Assembly: GCA_037447655.1 (NCBI GenBank)
Contig: JBBHKE010001884.1
Span: forward strand, 18,644 to 82,643
Origin: Zygnema cylindricum
Lineage: Eukaryota > Streptophyta > Zygnematophyceae > Zygnematales > Zygnemataceae
Reading direction: 5' to 3'
DNA: 64,000 bases
Shown here: positions 63,890-64,000 of the stretch, in pieces
How the letters are laid out: each line of letters begins with the position of its first letter
How positions within the stretch are numbered: the first letter of the stretch is position 1
Translations under genes and position numbers: made by a program
The notes under the pieces: model-generated
Database searches by the model: none
Seen by the model: only the letters and a program-made list of their open reading frames with translations
Told to the model about the DNA's origin: nothing

Positions 63890-64000
63890 AAATTCTCCTC
63901 CCTCCTCCCTCCCCCTCCCTCCTCCCTCCCTCCTCCCTCCTTCCCTCCTTCCCTCCTCCCTCCTCCCTCCTTCCCTCCTTCCCTCCTCCCTCCTTCCCTC
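63890..64000 (+). repeat. Pyrimidine tract (CCTCCCTCC type) to window end
   Basis: Pure C/T sequence with a ~15-24 bp unit (CCTCCCTCCTTCCCT) begins about 50 bp after a second purine patch (63830-63890). Purine and pyrimidine tracts therefore face each other on the same strand and could fold back. It continues beyond the window. Confidence 0.93.

Noticed and set aside
1-64000. CRISPR arrays, rRNA and true tRNA genes
   Set aside because: No regularly spaced direct repeats with unique spacers, no rRNA sequence, and the tRNA-like boxes at 33.3 and 35.2 kb belong to SINEs.

Overview
The window is eukaryotic and reads as a plant-lineage (streptophyte) nuclear genome: AT-rich, with long GT-AG introns, a plant-type receptor-like kinase, an IPUT1/PGSIP6-like GT8 transferase, plant Ty1/copia retrotransposons with TGGTATC-type primer sites, and dense non-autonomous DNA transposons. 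The gene mix (LRR exons of exactly 72 bp, a LysM-bearing cysteine peptidase, a free-Met-sulfoxide-reductase-like GAF protein, an endonuclease-bearing non-LTR element) suggests a charophyte alga or bryophyte-grade plant rather than a seed plant. That placement is an inference.

Layout. 1-4461: 5' half of a minus-strand copia element (window edge to LTR). 4915-26943 (+): the main gene of the window, with 19 exons found that keep one reading frame for 910 residues. In order it encodes LRRs, an EGF-like module, a papain-like (C1A) peptidase with Gln, Cys, His and Asn in place, two more EGF-like modules, and a LysM region. Its introns host a MULE-like element (8385-9173) and a decayed copia element (9789-17455) whose 3' LTR was hit by two MITEs. 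26944-29401: intergenic. 29402-34013 (-): C-lobe of a receptor-like kinase, tail-to-tail with the main gene; one intron holds a 1-kb purine/pyrimidine tract and a tRNA-derived SINE. 34.2-50.2 kb: repeat land, with a second SINE, two decayed copia elements, hAT and mariner-type MITEs, and a GC-richer non-LTR retrotransposon with a restriction-like endonuclease C-terminus (46.7-49.3 kb). 50246-58136 (-): nine 3' exons (398 residues) of an IPUT1-like inositol-phosphoceramide glucuronosyltransferase, with MITEs in several introns. 58.5-60.4 kb: minisatellites, three perfect heat-shock-element matches and G-boxes. 60690-62676 (+): a compact free methionine-(R)-sulfoxide reductase-like GAF protein, probably with a GC-AG intron. 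62.7-64 kb: low-complexity purine and pyrimidine tracts.

How it fits together. The LRR/peptidase/LysM protein looks extracellular: glycan-binding (LysM), ligand-binding (LRR) and proteolytic modules on one chain. The neighbouring kinase could be an unrelated receptor. No operon-like logic is expected. Most of the remaining sequence is explained by nested mobile elements, many with target-site duplications readable in the sequence.
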